A DNA stretch of 64,000 nucleotides from Stichopus chloronotus (taxonomy: Eukaryota; Echinodermata; Holothuroidea; Aspidochirotida; Stichopodidae), in NCBI GenBank assembly GCA_021234535.1, contig CM037849.1, positions 12,319,526 to 12,383,525 of the forward strand, written 5' to 3'. Position 1 is the first letter of the stretch. Each line of letters begins with the position of its first letter. A program made the translations under genes and the position numbers. The notes under the pieces were generated by a model. That model saw only the letters and a list, made by a program, of their open reading frames with translations. It made no database searches and was not told the origin of the DNA. Positions 47,801 to 62,014 of this stretch are shown piece after piece.

Positions 47801-50800
47801 TGTGGCATTTCAAATCTGTGAGAAATGACGTGAGGTCACTCAAGTTTAAAAGGAACGCCAGTAACATTGTTTGAGTTGCATCCAGCCTTAGTGGCGCGCA
47901 ATGCATGACATAGCAACCGCACTTGCTTCAATGTAGTGAAGTGTTTGACACGGCTGTTCTCCTCACGAAGCTTTCCTAAAGAGATTGAGGTAGACTTCAA
48001 GTGTGAACCAAAATGAAGGGAATTTGCTCTTTCGATTTTTGTTTGCTTCGTCGTTATGAGGAAGAGAAAACGAATTAATAGAGGAAGAGTTTATTATGAC
48101 GTAATTGCAATCCTTCAGTCACTTACGTAGGCAATGATTTATAGATAGTATGGAACGGATGTTACACAAAGTGAAACTAGACTTTTTTTCTCACCGTTCC
48201 CACTACAGTGTAATGACCTGTCTTGGAGCCCACTCGTTTTGTTATTCCAAGTCACTTTTTATGGATGGTCAATCTTTGACAGGGGGCTGTAAGAATTGAT
48301 CATAGAATTTACCATAGTAAAATCGAGCTCTGTGAATAAATGTCTTTCGGTCACAGTAATAGCGTGGTTGAAATCCCATTGCATGCAAGGTGTATGGTGG
48401 GTGACAAGTCGTGAAATTAAGGTAATTGGGCCTGAAATTGGTTTTTCAACAAAGGGGGCCCTTATGCAAGCAATCAGTGTAAATAATCAAATTAAAAATA
48501 GAAACCCGTGTAAATATCAGACGTGAATTTAATTGACAGTTGACTGGAACAGACCTTGAGAAGTAAAGTCTTATACGACGAGGTCATGATTTCAAAGTAA
48601 TACCATATGACTAATACAAATTATGAGCCCAAAAAATTGGGTGGGCTAGTAAAGAGAAACTTCCCTTTAAAATCAAACTATGAGGACAGACACCAGTGCG
48701 GGGCACACGGCTGCAGAGTCCGAAACTTGCCTCAATGCCAATACCTGTTTGCCCGCCGTCAGCACTGAGAATGTCTTCTTTGAATTGATCTTTCCGTTAA
48801 CACAATGGCACAAATTTAAAAACTTTTTTTTTCAGAAGTTAACAAAAAGATGGGAAGTATCAAGTAAAAACCACTGATTAAAGATACTGTTACACAAAAC
48901 ACTGATTACGATCTACAGTGAGAGAATATTTACAGTCATAATTGTTTGTACATACGTGTACATGCGTAATTGCTTGTGGAGGGCGGTATAACATAGGGGC
49001 GAGAGACCCCTTTCCTGGAACATTAATGTAGTACTGATTTCGGTGTATAGTAGTGTACGGAAGATGTAGGGCTAGACTTTAAAATATAACATATAACTTA
49101 TAAATCAGCGAATTTTTTTTTTTTACACAAAATGATCCTGTTAGACGGATGAATCTAAAATTAATTTCATAGAATGCACTATTGGGACAATATTAGCCTT
49201 CAGTGTAAGGACCCACGTAAACGTGAATTTCCGGTGCAATAACTCAAAAAGTAAATATGATACTCATATGAAAGATGCACCATTGAATTTGTCGCTGCGA
49301 ATGCTGTCTGATGTAATAGTTAGGCCTAAGTAGTTGCGAAATTTTGAAATTCTGATCAGCAATTGGTGCGCTGTTTTGGTGCGTCAAATTTTAACTCATT
49401 CGATAAGGTCAAAATTTGCACCAACAGTTGACAAAAATCCCGTACGTCTTTTGAGACCATGCACTTTCAAATTCATTCATGCATGTAATGACATTTATGA
49501 TTAATTGAAACCGCCAACCTAGTCCTCAATGAATTTCTATAATGTGCTAAAATCTTGTCTCGAGAGCACCTTTTCTGCATGATAGAACATGACCTGATCG
49601 CCAGATATACCATAATGGTTAAGGTATGGTACCCTCGAGAAGATGTAAACATTTATGATATCATGTGAGGATTGACTGAACCGCCCAACTAAACCTTGTT
49701 TAAAGTGATGTTATGATTGTAAAACTCGTTACAAGAGTACATTGTACCAACATGCATGACATATGTGAACAATTACAGCTCAGGCTCCCTGATTAGACAA
49801 TGATTTTTTTTTTTTTTTCTGACGTTTCTCCCTCCAGCGACAAGTCAGAATTCCTAAACCCAGACAAAGACTACGTAAAGGCCATTGGCGTAACTAGAGG
49901 AGGAGAAGTCCTCCCCCCCCCCCATCAATTTTTTTCTGAAAAAAGGATTTAACAAAAAAATACAAAAGAAATGACGTCAAATTATGCTTAATGTTGCACC
50001 ATATTACATATGATACATAGGGTACTTGAATATTCAAAAGTTTCTCACGCCCATCCTCTTAGACTCCTCCCCATAAACTCTCTGCCGACGGCGACCAGAC
50101 CCTGCAATTGGCCACCTCAGTCAAAAATTCTGCCTACACCAGTGGGTAGTGGTAATACTCAGACACTGCATAGACAATTAGTTATGTAGGTTGGGTATCG
50201 TGGGTTAGTATCCTCACGTTCTTCTTCTCAGTATTATTATTTCGTTTCACGTTCACAAAATAAACCGTCATTTTTGTGAATTTCGGTTTGCATACACTCA
50301 TAAATTCACATAAGAGTACGCGCGCACGTACCCATGCAGGCACGCATCCACCTACGAACTTACCTGTTTGCTTCCCCGCCCAACCCGCCTGCTCCCCCTG
50401 CCTGCCTACCAAAATACTTACACACTTGTACGAAGGACCACATGAAATCCTCGTTAGAACAGTCTTTTTTTTTCATTATCGGTATTCTTTTAAATTGTCC
50501 GTTTAAAGAATTTTTTTTACATCATCGCTCGTTTTTGGATTACGATAGCATATCGTAATCTAATGCAGCCGTACTGTCCTTTTGCCACTTTCTTATGCTA
50601 AGCCTTTGTTTTGAATGCACGAAGTTTTAATCATTCCCTTGCCTCATAAGTCGTGAAAACGTAGACAATCTGTTTATCAACTGATGTCACTCATCATTTC
50701 TGATGAACTCATAAAATTTGTTCAATATACGGATTACAAATATCTACAAATCAGTAAATGCTGGTGTTCGATTTTGAAGTTTTTGTACTAGTGCTGCGGA

Positions 50801-53800
50801 TGCATACACAGCTACTTACGTGACGTCATCTTAAGTTTGAAAGACCAGATCATACCAGGTACATGCAGTAGAGTACGCATATGTAGCATGCACAGACTCT
50901 GTGCATCGAGTAGGATACCCCTAACTTCTACGTACACACGGGTAGTAATCCTACAAATTACCGTGTTGGGTAATTTGTAGGATTCCAAAATGTGGGTACA
51001 GAAAAATAAAATTAGGTAAAAGTTACTACAGATCGGTAATTATTATCATTAGGCCTCATGCTGTTCACGACATTGCCATTGACTCATTTTGCGATATCAG
51101 ACAGGCCAGCCTATATAGGATAAACTTAGTCACTGGCTGGCCATCAAACTTAACGTTAGGGAAAGTTATGCTTAAGACCTAATAAATGGGCCGGGTCTTT
51201 TCGAGAAACGCAAGTAGAGGGGTGTTTTAAGAAGGGGTATGATTTGAAGATTTCTGTCAATGGAGGGTTAAACATTTTGACAAATTTGAGTCACCGTATC
51301 ATCAGTTAGTCTACCGTTTGACGTACTATTAGGTCTCATAGGCCCAGTAAAACTGAAAATTGTGATAGCAAGAAAATCACGAGCCTTGTAATTCCAATAA
51401 TTGAAGCTGCAGCCTTCGATTAATTTGCCTCCATCAGCTGTATCAGAATTTTATCTGTATGGTGAAACACATTGTTATCCTTGAAACCATCGGTTCTTTT
51501 AATACATTATCGGTTAAGTTTTACAGTATTGGTTGTAACAGGGCTAACGGTACTGACTGCATAATTTCTCAAGAAGGATCAGATATTATACAGCATTAAA
51601 AGCCTGTATGTTCTTTTGTTTTATGTTATCCCCATGTTGTGTGTAGTGCTCGAATGACAAATATATAAGCCCTGTTAACAGGTATGAATTTCATGGCGTA
51701 TTCTCTCACATAATTTACTTTAAACAGACTGAAATAGTCGATCAGAGGGCGCTGACCCAAGGCTGTTTACGCCTTATGATACTGAAAACAATAACCAATT
51801 GCAAACGCTAAAAATTTCAATTCATTGTGGTTGATATTACCATATACGCATGCATACCAATCAAGGAGCTCTGCATCAGGTACGTTTCCGACACTCTCCG
51901 AAGTTATGCATGGAGTGCCTGGCAACTTCCAACCCCTATTTCGTCCTCAAATGATCACAGGTTCTTTCAAAATTTAATTTACAAAATGGTTTGTGTTGGA
52001 AGTGGGACGTAAGCGATCATCTCAAAATGAATCGAATACATTTTGAACTAATAGAGAATGAAAAGTAAGGGAATGAGCATGGGTGACACTTACCCTGCTC
52101 TGGACAATGTCTATGTTGCCTCACAAAACAATGACCATTAACTGTTGGCTGAACGTGAAGTATGTGACTGATCGATATTCGATGACACAATGGAGGCAAT
52201 CAAACAACAACGAAATGACTTGCAAACGTTATTGTTATTTAAACTGACCATTAAGTTCCTTTAAAAATGGTGAAAGTTAATTATTGTGACCCACGACGTC
52301 TGTGAATTTTGTTATTCTAATCTGAAATTGAGTGTTTATTTTGAAGAGAAACACTGACTATTTCTGTTTTCACCTGACGTCATAACTATATGAAGGGGAG
52401 CAAGGTGTACACGTGTAGATACTATACCAATTAGCAGACTATCACCAGGGACTTATTACAATATCCTCGCTAGCGTTCATTTAAATAAAAGGATATCAGT
52501 GACCTTGTGGTGAGCATGCGCTATTTCGAAAAAGTTAAACTTCAGGGTGCTTAAACGTCGATTTACTTTGTCGGATTGATGAACAAATAGATTGTTTGGG
52601 ATCAGAAAGCATCATCTGCAGATTTCAAGAAAATGTGTCAAACTCCCCTAAAGAAAAGTTTACTGAAAACAGCTTGCCTTTATTATAAAGGTATGTACTT
52701 TGAAACAGAGTTTGGGAAGTTTCCTCTTTCTTTCTTTTTTTCCTTGTTTCTCTTTCTTTCCGTCTGAAGGATTGGGTTATTTCTTTCTTGTAAGCAGGGT
52801 CAGCATGCAGACTCGACTACAAACATATAAACTGATTCCGCATGAAAATACTACGTCAAGAGGAGAGGGGTTAGCTGAATAACATAAGTTATGATGTATC
52901 TATCTGAGTCCTAAGTGCCTAATGTTTTTGAAAGAGTCAAGAATGTTTTGGAGTGAGCGGGCTTGAAATGGTATCAAAATTGTACACAACTTTTCAAGAA
53001 TGAGAACGAGTATAGATCATAGATGAAGAAGCCACTTTATTTAATAGAGTTCAAAGGTCAGGTTGGGTCAACATGACTTCATGACGTGAAAGTTCATGTC
53101 TCTTTGCTAATTTGTCATACTGGGTAAGTGCAAAAAGGCTATTAGTGGCCATTGTGACGTAATCCGATCTTGTTCAGCTTATTTTCTTCATAAATCATGG
53201 AGGCAACCTAAGCACGACTTGGTATACCGTCATCTCGTAAAATCGGGACTTCCCCAAGTCAGAGGAACCTTCACTAACGGTAACTTCCTACGCATGATGA
53301 CGCGTTGGTGTGTAAACAGGAATCAGTAAGAGTAAAACTAGAGGCTCCTCTAAATTCAGCCTTGGCGGGTTTTTAACGCCTTAATGGGTAAATTATGGAT
53401 GGGTTTTTTTGGAGGTCTCGAAACGTTTAAGCATCTCAAGAAGTAGGAGATACGTGCATCGTGCTTAGTGAACCTACGTGTAATTTTGTGGAGGTCAACA
53501 GTCATTTGGAGGTCATTAGTGGACCAAGGAATGGAGCAACACAAATTCTCAAAAGGTAGAGGTTTAGTTGAGCTAAAAATCAATCAGTCCTTATTGGACT
53601 GATTACTTCCAATCGTTTGTTATGAAAGTCAGAGTCCAGTTTAGTCAACAATGTTTTCTTTTTCTTTAGAATTTTGTAAGCTCGACGTTTCATGTTGCAA
53701 AAATAAAGTACAGCTCTTACAATACTTGATATGACAATTATTGTGCAACGCAAATGTTCCTTCAGGTCAGCTGTGCATCGTCATCATCACTGTCATTGTC

Positions 53801-56800
53801 ATCATCATCATGGCCATCATCATTATCATCATCATCATCATCACCATCATCATCATTAAAATCATCATTAAAATCATCATCACCAACATCATCAACAAGT
53901 TAGAACAGAGTTCCCGTGTTCTAATGGAAATTCGGGCGTCCATGGTTTGCCACCGTAGCCTGTTCTTTGCCACATTGTTATATATCTTTGAACTTCTCCA
54001 TCCATCCATCCTTCTCAAATCCAGCCATTACTTCTTTCTCTCTGTCCCGTTTTCCTCGCTCTTCCTACACAAGTAATACTCTCTCTAATGTGTCGTTTCG
54101 TAAGAAGGTGTACCAAGTATAGAAGAGCCATCTGGAGGACAGACCATATCAGAGAATGCTATATGTAAAACCTATTTCCGAATGCCTTGTTTGTAATATT
54201 TTCTTTCAAAGGAAAAATTGAATTTTCTCCTGAAAAACCAAGTATACATGACATTATACGAAATCTCAAGGAGCAACGCTAAGGTTTTTGCTTCTTTTTT
54301 TTTTCTAAACCGTTGTATTTCTGGTCAGAAAAATGAACAGTGCAATTTATCCACGGTTTTTCTGGTCAAATTGATGATATCACATCCAATGAGTCTTTTA
54401 AATTGATTGTACAAAGACCAAAAATTTCCTGAATGACTCTCTACATCACAAATATCAGGGATGGCTGATAAAAATTAAGAGTGAATGTTCACTCCAAAGA
54501 GGTCATTCTCCCTCTTTCTTTGTGATTTACAAAGTACGTTGGTAGGCAAAGCAAACCACTTCCAAATAAGATTTTTCATCAGTTACTACCTAACGTTAAT
54601 ATTTTACAAATCGTATGTTGTTTCTATAGGTGTTTCAAAGGAGGACTTCAAGTTCCATTGACTTTTATCGCGGTTGGGGAGAATACAAAAATGGATTCGG
54701 CCTCCCCGGGCAGGATCATTGGCTGGGAAATGATAAAATCTACGCCTTAACAAGTCAGGGAGCCTATCAGCTTCGAGTGGACTTTTATAACTCACGTTAC
54801 CACGCCCTCTACAGCTTCTTCAGCATCGCCGACGAGGGCAGCAAATACACACTATCTTTGGGGGACTACAGTGGAACATCCGGTTCGAATACTTCCTATT
54901 TTTTTTTGTTTTTTCTTTAACCTGGTAAAACTATTATGAATGACACCATTCATAAACAATAGTAGAAAATAAGCAGAGACCAACAGATCAAAGTGGTATC
55001 CTCACATTCATATAAATCACACTTTGTATGATAACTATAATAGAAAATCAGTAAAAAAAATCTCTGTACTTGTCAATATGTCAGGTCGGTACACATTCAA
55101 TACAAAGATACCGCATATCCTACAGTATGTCGTTACATGTTACACAGTACAGTTATACACTGCAATGTGACTAGAAATTCTACGACGCTGACGACATAAA
55201 ACGGCATCTGATGAGCAAAGAAAAACAGTTAAGGAAGCCTGAAATTAATCATTACTAGCATACAACACTTCACTGAGACCAGTAAGGATAGACATATTGC
55301 AAGAAGTGTGTACTATCTGTATTTGCAGATTATTAAGTCGCCTTACATTTAGTAACATAGTCCATGACGTCATGGACAGTACTTAGGCACGCTTCTCATT
55401 TCGGGAGGCAGTTCTTTCTTTCAGTGTTTCTTGATTTACATTGGGTGGTTTGCATCACAATTGATCTCATTGTGTCGAGTGAATCATGTAGACGGGAACG
55501 AGACTTGATTGTCAATTTTGGTTCGGATTTGACTGAAAAATGAACACTTTTTTTTTCGTGGCTGTTACGTATTTTACTGTTTTGCAAAAAAAAAAAACGA
55601 CTTCAGTAAGTCAAACTTCGTACACAGGTTGATAGACGTTCACTTCCGCGTACGTACGGACGCGTATACACTGAACGTATTGTGTCTATGCTACACTATA
55701 CTGCTCTGAACATTATATATAGGCCTACGGTACTTCGCTTAACCTGCCGTCAAGTAATCGTAACCCAAATGTCTTAACTTAAGAAACTGTAGTCCGTATC
55801 GCTGATCTGAATGAGCTTACTATCTCTTCAACTTGCTTTTCAAACTTTTATTTTAGGGCTAGGAGTTGGGATAGTGTTTTAGGCCTACTCGTTCAGAGAA
55901 GACCGAGAAATGGAAATACTCATTTCGTTTTGCCGGGAGTAGTACAGTACGTATGTGTAGACGTATCAATGAAATACTGTCATTGCGAAGGTCTCCTACC
56001 ACTAGATTAGGACTACTAACAAGGATAAGGACAGCGGTAACATAATACTAATTAAAGGCCTGGCATAATTGTGTATCGTTATCAGTTCAGCCGTAGCCTA
56101 TGCCTGTCACTCTTTGCACGGTTCTACACACGGCTGTGATCATCTGCATAAGCTGTTTACCATCAATAAGTTAAACTACTTGAGTATAAGCCTAAAGTCA
56201 CAGTTGCAGAGAACTTCAACATGGAGTGTATACGTTTGCCATTGTGAGTAGACATTCACTGTGCTAAAGTGTTTTATGTTTCCTGAGGTCGAAGGCCATG
56301 CATTGCCGGTCACCAGCGATCAGTGACTTCTGTTCAATGTTTGCTGAACGATAGATGAGATGGGGAAACCGTAAAGGTCTACTATCTCATGAAGCCTCAG
56401 TCCGTCCATATAGGCTACATCATTCCAATGAAGCTGTTATTCGCTCTCTCGCAGAACTGCCCCAAGAGAAATTACTTACTTTGCAATAACCTATATGCTA
56501 ACCTATATGCTACTGTACTTTACCGAATGCCAATGAGGGATTAAGCATCAGCTTGCCCTAATATTCACATTGATGCCAAGCTATAATGGGATAATCATGT
56601 AGGTTGTGTAATGTTTCATCCCAGATTGCTAAAGTGAACGGTACATTAGCAAGGCACGTTGTACCCAGAAATGCAGTCTCCGCTCTGTCTACCTCGCGTT
56701 AATTCATCCTCATCTTAACTATTGTTCAATTGCTTAGTCTAGTTCTAGTCTTACCCTTTTCAATAAGTTATACAAAAGAGAGCTGGCCAACACATTACTT

Positions 56801-58788
56801 GCTGTAAACCACATGACCATACCAGCTTGTTGTTCAAGTCACTGACTATAGGGCTTTTGTGTACTTCCTTTCGCCTTATATATCTAGCGTCATGTTTGCT
56901 TATATAGCCTATGCTTATTTTTTCCATCCTTTCTATACTCATGTATGCCTGCGTATATAAGACGATAAAAGCGATAAAACAATAAACGAAACTAAACCTG
57001 AAATTTTTAAATTAGATCTCGGGCTAATGAAGGGAGAGTCAGTCCCCAGTCTAAAGTGAAATTTGTGTGGCTCGAATTTGCTGCTGGTCCCGAAAGCATG
57101 TGCTTTGTCTCTTTAATTCGTAGTTAGCGAGTCCGTTGAAGTACAACAGTTCCTCTGTACAGCCAGAACTTCCATAAGACGTGCATCTATGACCATATTT
57201 GTGCAATCAATCGTTTGAAATTAAAACTAAATTAATATAGAAATAATGGGGACGCCATAGATGGTGTTGAAAAATAAAGGAGAGAAAAAGAAAAAAAAAA
57301 CGAAGTGAGGAGGAAGCGATGATAACTTGACGGAGTTGGGGAGAACTGGTAGGCCTAAACTGAGGGCGGAAGGAAAACTGGGAAATTGAACTGCTCTACA
57401 ACTGTGATTTTCTTATGACATTGAAAAATAGCACTAAACAAAACAGATTAACAAGGCAATTGAAACAAGGTCTTCATAAACGTGTGAAATTGTTAATTCG
57501 AGGTTTAGATGGGCAAACACATGCTTGTGTTGTTTATACGCAATACACGAGTGTGAAGCGAGAGGATGGACTCCGCACCGAGCAGAACGGTCTGCAGATT
57601 TATTTAACGCAGGACGCATTGGCAATACGCCTCCCCGAACTGCCATTTGAAACCTTTGATATGAGTGATAGCATGGAATCTAGAAACAGTTTGCCTCTAT
57701 TTTGTTGGGGGGCTAACCCCTAACCGTGGATGAAAAAAGAATAAATCACACAAAAGTATTGGTTGTTGTTATAATGTAGCGCACAGTTGTGAATGCCAAT
57801 AACAAGTATTGAAACCAAAACAAAACAATATTCTGTCATATTACTTTTTAAAAGTATGTCAATTCCCACCATTTATTTCTACTGCTTAAAGGTCCGTCAT
57901 TGGTATTTTTTTAAAAACAGTTGCTAACGTTTCACCACGGGTGCAAGATCAAGTTTTACCCGGGCGTTTCGTTAAAAAAGTTCAATCGGGTTCTGCGTCG
58001 CTTAGTTGCTTAACCCCATTTTTTCAGGCTTAAAATGGGTCATTATCAACCTACAAACAAATTTTAAGTGATGTGTAGCTTTAGTGGTCTTATTTCACTT
58101 CAACTCTTTTAAGGGAAATAGTGAGAAAAAGTAAGAAAAAGGCCTTAACCAGTATTAAACCTTTCAGTCTCATCTATAACTATCGACAAAAGTTTCATCT
58201 CCACAAAATGGTTATACGTGTGATGAGTAACGGAAGATGCGTCATTTGAATTTTGGAAAGTTTGGGTGAACAAATTATTGGAACAAATTGGTGAATTTCT
58301 TTACCTGTGAGACACACAGATAAAAAAGCCATTGTCCTTGCTTATTTTGAATGACCTATCATCCTTCATCCACAAACATTGGTTTTAAAAATATGATTGT
58401 TTTTTCTGTAAATCAAATTTTGTTTCCATTTAATTCTGGAGAGCTATTCAATTCGATAGACGCCATTTTGTTCCCTCCAGGTCATGACTCCATGAGGTTG
58501 AACCACGGAGCTCCCTTCAGCACTCACGACCGGGACAACGACGGAACAGATGACGTCAATTGTGCGCAGATGCACCGTGGCGCCTGGTGGTACCCGGAAC
58601 GTTCCGTTACCTCCGGAAGATGCTACGCTTGGGAAGAAGATGGTGTGTATTATTCTTGCACGTATTCTAATCTCAACGGATACAAAAATTCCTCCGGCAG
58701 TCATCACGTAGGTATCTTCTGGTTCGGTCACGCTTCAAACGATTGCAATATCCCCAGTACGAAGATGAGGATACGACCAGTCCAATGA
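44851..58788 (+). CDS. Fibrinogen-related copy 3: FBG(partial)-TIL-EGF-FBG
   Basis: Seven exons, 44851-44881, 45338-45510, 45688-45952, 46423-46634, 47024-47335, 54630-54882 and 58481-58788, give 1554 nt and one open frame with matched phases at every junction. The product is a linker, the first two-thirds of an FBG domain (SGVYKIKPTG, FEVFCDNE, GGWT, then FGFLGSEFWLGNE), a TIL cysteine-rich domain, a TIL-associated and EGF-like stretch (GCGSNATCKNVDG, CHCNDGFSGDGMTC), and a complete second FBG domain ending FSTHDRDND, HRGAWWY, CTYSNLNG and KMRIRP. The first FBG lacks the C-terminal part with the calcium and ligand sites. A signal-peptide exon should lie upstream, as in copies 2 and 4. It is probably a secreted, disulfide-rich recognition protein; its ligand is unknown. 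Whether all exons are used in one transcript is untested. Confidence 0.85.
45338..45510 (+). CDS. Copy 3 exon: first FBG, N-terminal part
   Basis: Acceptor CCCCAG, donor GTAACA. It encodes two cysteines of the FBG A-subdomain (DCHAHRQTCGG), SGVYKIKP, PFEVFCDN and the closing GGWT. Confidence 0.88.
45688..45952 (+). CDS. Copy 3 exon: first FBG, middle part
   Basis: 265 nt, phase 0 to 1. It reads VIQRRGDGSIDFNRTW and on to GEADGYTLHRLDAEAGNAG, the point at which a normal FBG domain continues into its calcium-binding exon. Confidence 0.9.
46423..46634 (+). CDS. Copy 3 TIL-domain exon
   Basis: 212 nt, phase 1 to 0. Ten-cysteine-style TIL pattern: RCPTNRQYETNKCERHC, then CTMAMTVVDPERCICPEGF and CIPPEECSC. 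Such domains occur in serine-protease inhibitors and between VWD modules. No inhibitor loop can be asserted. Confidence 0.85.
47024..47335 (+). CDS. Copy 3 exon: TIL-associated, EGF-like and second FBG N-terminal part
   Basis: 312 nt, phase 0 at both ends. EGETIFKHNC and NCTDNG continue the TIL region. The EGF signature CHCNDGFSGDGMTC follows, then directly DCHELYLNGENTDGVYRIYP and the FBG GGGWT with no intron between EGF and FBG. The first FBG of the same gene does have an intron at that place. Confidence 0.85.
48996..49010. repeat. GC-rich hairpin, dispersed-repeat remnant
   Basis: GGGG and CCCC arms around a CGAGAGA loop, after GTATAACATA. It resembles the elements at 40933 and 49899. Confidence 0.3.
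49884..49925. repeat. GC-rich hairpin, dispersed-repeat remnant
   Basis: ATTGGCGTAACTAG leads into GGAGGA-GAAG-TCCTCC (49899-49914) and a run of C, then ATCAATTTTT. Confidence 0.4.
50947..50984. repeat. Perfect 15-bp inverted repeat
   Basis: AATCCTACAAATTAC and GTAATTTGTAGGATT flank the 8-nt loop CGTGTTGG. It may be a minimal MITE or a folded intronic RNA element. Confidence 0.7.
53776..53897. repeat. ATC microsatellite
   Basis: Imperfect TCA/ATC run with TTAAAA interruptions. It yields spurious Ile- and Met-rich frames. Confidence 0.9.
54630..54882 (+). CDS. Copy 3 exon: second FBG, middle part
   Basis: Opens VFQRRTSSSIDFYRGWGEY, with FGLPGQDHWLGNDKIYALT. 253 nt, phase 0 to 1. Its donor is GTTCGA, a GT site with weak context. 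Confidence 0.85.
54883..58480 (+). other. Last intron of copy 3
   Basis: A 3.6-kb intron. A 102-codon frame at 57415-57723 has no recognised motif and is not called. Confidence 0.6.
58481..58788 (+). CDS. Copy 3 last exon: FBG C-terminal part
   Basis: Acceptor TTCCCTCCAG, entered in phase 1. It carries the calcium-site FSTHDRDNDG, NCAQMHRGAWWY, a 21-residue loop with one cysteine, CTYSNLNG, GIFWFG and the closing KMRIRPVQ before TGA at 58786. Confidence 0.92.
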
Positions 58789-60719
<1,931 letters not shown>

Positions 60720-60938
60720 CACGTTGAACTTATATCCCTAAAAAACGACGCATTAAAGCTTTCGGCTTTCATCTGTGATCAAGTTTTGGAGGTTTCCGTA
60801 CTTCCCAGTGCCTCCCATTTACAGGATGTATCGAAAAAAATATGTGGAGAGCGCGGTATAAGCATTTCATTACTCGTTGTATATTCGACCGAGTCAGTTC
60901 AAACCAACCAGCTGATCTGCTTCAATCCAGCCAAAAAA

Positions 60939-61019
60939 ATGACATCGTTTCTTCGTTTTGTGCTTTTCATCGGTCTTACTCTCTCGGAGTTACTTTCGCA
61001 AACGAACTCATTACAATCG
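60939..61019 (+). CDS. Copy 4 signal-peptide exon
   Basis: An A-rich context (CCAAAAAA) precedes the ATG. The hydrophobic core and polar C-terminal part fit a cleaved signal peptide; the donor GTGAGT is strong. Confidence 0.65.
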
Positions 61020-62014
61020 GTGAGTAAACACTCAAAAGTTTTTGTTTTTTTCCACTCCTGTATCTGTCAGAGTCACAAACTCTCCTTTTTATCTACAGCA
61101 GTAGACAGTCGCTCACAACTTCACAGCCATTAGGCTTTGTTTTCTATCTTTCTTTGCTTTTTCACGATTTTATTCACAGGTGATGCCAAGTTTCATCTTT
61201 TTTCCTTTTGGGCATTTTTTGGTAACAGTGGTGTATTTCTTTAGATCCTGCTAAATTACCAGATTCTGATTAGACACCTCTAAGATCAATTGAAAATATC
61301 CCTTAACCCCCTTCGACTGAAATCTCTCTGTAAACTTCCTCATAAATTCAACAGTTGCTTCTGTTATGAAAGACCTGCACGTCACTGACTGCTCGTTGAA
61401 ATAAGGTTACAGAAAATTATTGTATCTGCATACGCTTAGCAAGAAACGTGTGGAGATTAGACATACATTAAGGTCGAATTGAACTATTTACTAATTTCAC
61501 TCACAAAACGTAACGTAAAATAAGACCTCCATAACTTTTAGGTAAAATTTTCACACAGTTAATGTAAGTTTTACATTAAGTATGTGACAATTTTACTAAA
61601 ATGTAGTAAAATTTACCAAAATTATGTCGAATTTACATATACTGCTTTGATTTATTATATGTAAAATTTATGGAGTTCTTATTTTACATGATTTAGGTAA
61701 ATAATTCTGTGAGTATTGGCATGACAAATATCAGTCTCCAGATAATTATTCAAGTCATTTAGAATGAAAAAGACCAATGGCAGCTTAAGATAATTATATG
61801 ATTAAAGTCACTGCCGGTATTAGTCACATATTGGTACAAATGACAGATTAGGCTTTAACTTCTTTTTTTAAAAAATATTTGATTTTAAGTTAAGTTCATT
61901 AAACTTCTTATGCCTTCAATGACTTGCCGCTGCTAAGTCTCTGCTCCTAAATGTAAGCCTTTTTTAGAGCGCGGTCCCAGAGCCTTCAAGCACTCGATGA
62001 CGCACATACTACAG
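60939..62014 (+). CDS. Fibrinogen-related copy 4 (5' part)
   Basis: The exon 60939-61019 encodes a signal peptide of 27 codons: MTSFLRF, a hydrophobic VLFIGLTLSELL core, then SQTNSLQS. It ends in phase 0 before GTGAGT, like the copy 2 signal exon. A candidate second exon, 61981-62014, is 34 nt (SLQALDDAHTT plus one base). It lies between TCCCAG and GTAAAA and runs phase 0 to 1, the same pattern as the 37- and 31-nt linker exons of copies 2 and 3. The FBG exons would lie right of the window, so the family assignment rests on position, exon size and phase rather than on domain sequence. Confidence 0.5.
61498..61714. mobile_element. MITE family 1, copy 2 (inverted)
   Basis: It matches 42142-42360 along its full length on the opposite strand, including CTCCATAA and the TTACTAAAATGTAGTAAAAT centre. 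It sits within the first intron of copy 4. Confidence 0.8.
61981..62014 (+). CDS. Copy 4 candidate linker exon
   Basis: Supported only by splice-like ends, size and phase. The alternative acceptor at TTTTTTAG (about 61967) would bring a TGA into frame. Confidence 0.35.

Larger units (their letters stand above)
47336..54629 (+). other. Large intron of copy 3
   Basis: A 7.3-kb intron splitting the second FBG domain. It holds GC-rich hairpins (48996, 49899), a perfect inverted repeat (50947) and an ATC microsatellite (53776). No exon was found; short frames are noise. Confidence 0.6.

Noticed and set aside
53741..54076. Ile-rich and Met-rich frames on opposite strands
   Set aside because: Translation of an ATC microsatellite.
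54880..54890. GGTTCGAAT resembling a tRNA T-loop
   Set aside because: No acceptor stem, anticodon arm or B-box spacing around it; it is the end of an FBG exon.
57415..57723. 102-codon frame in the last intron of copy 3
   Set aside because: No recognisable family and no splice support.
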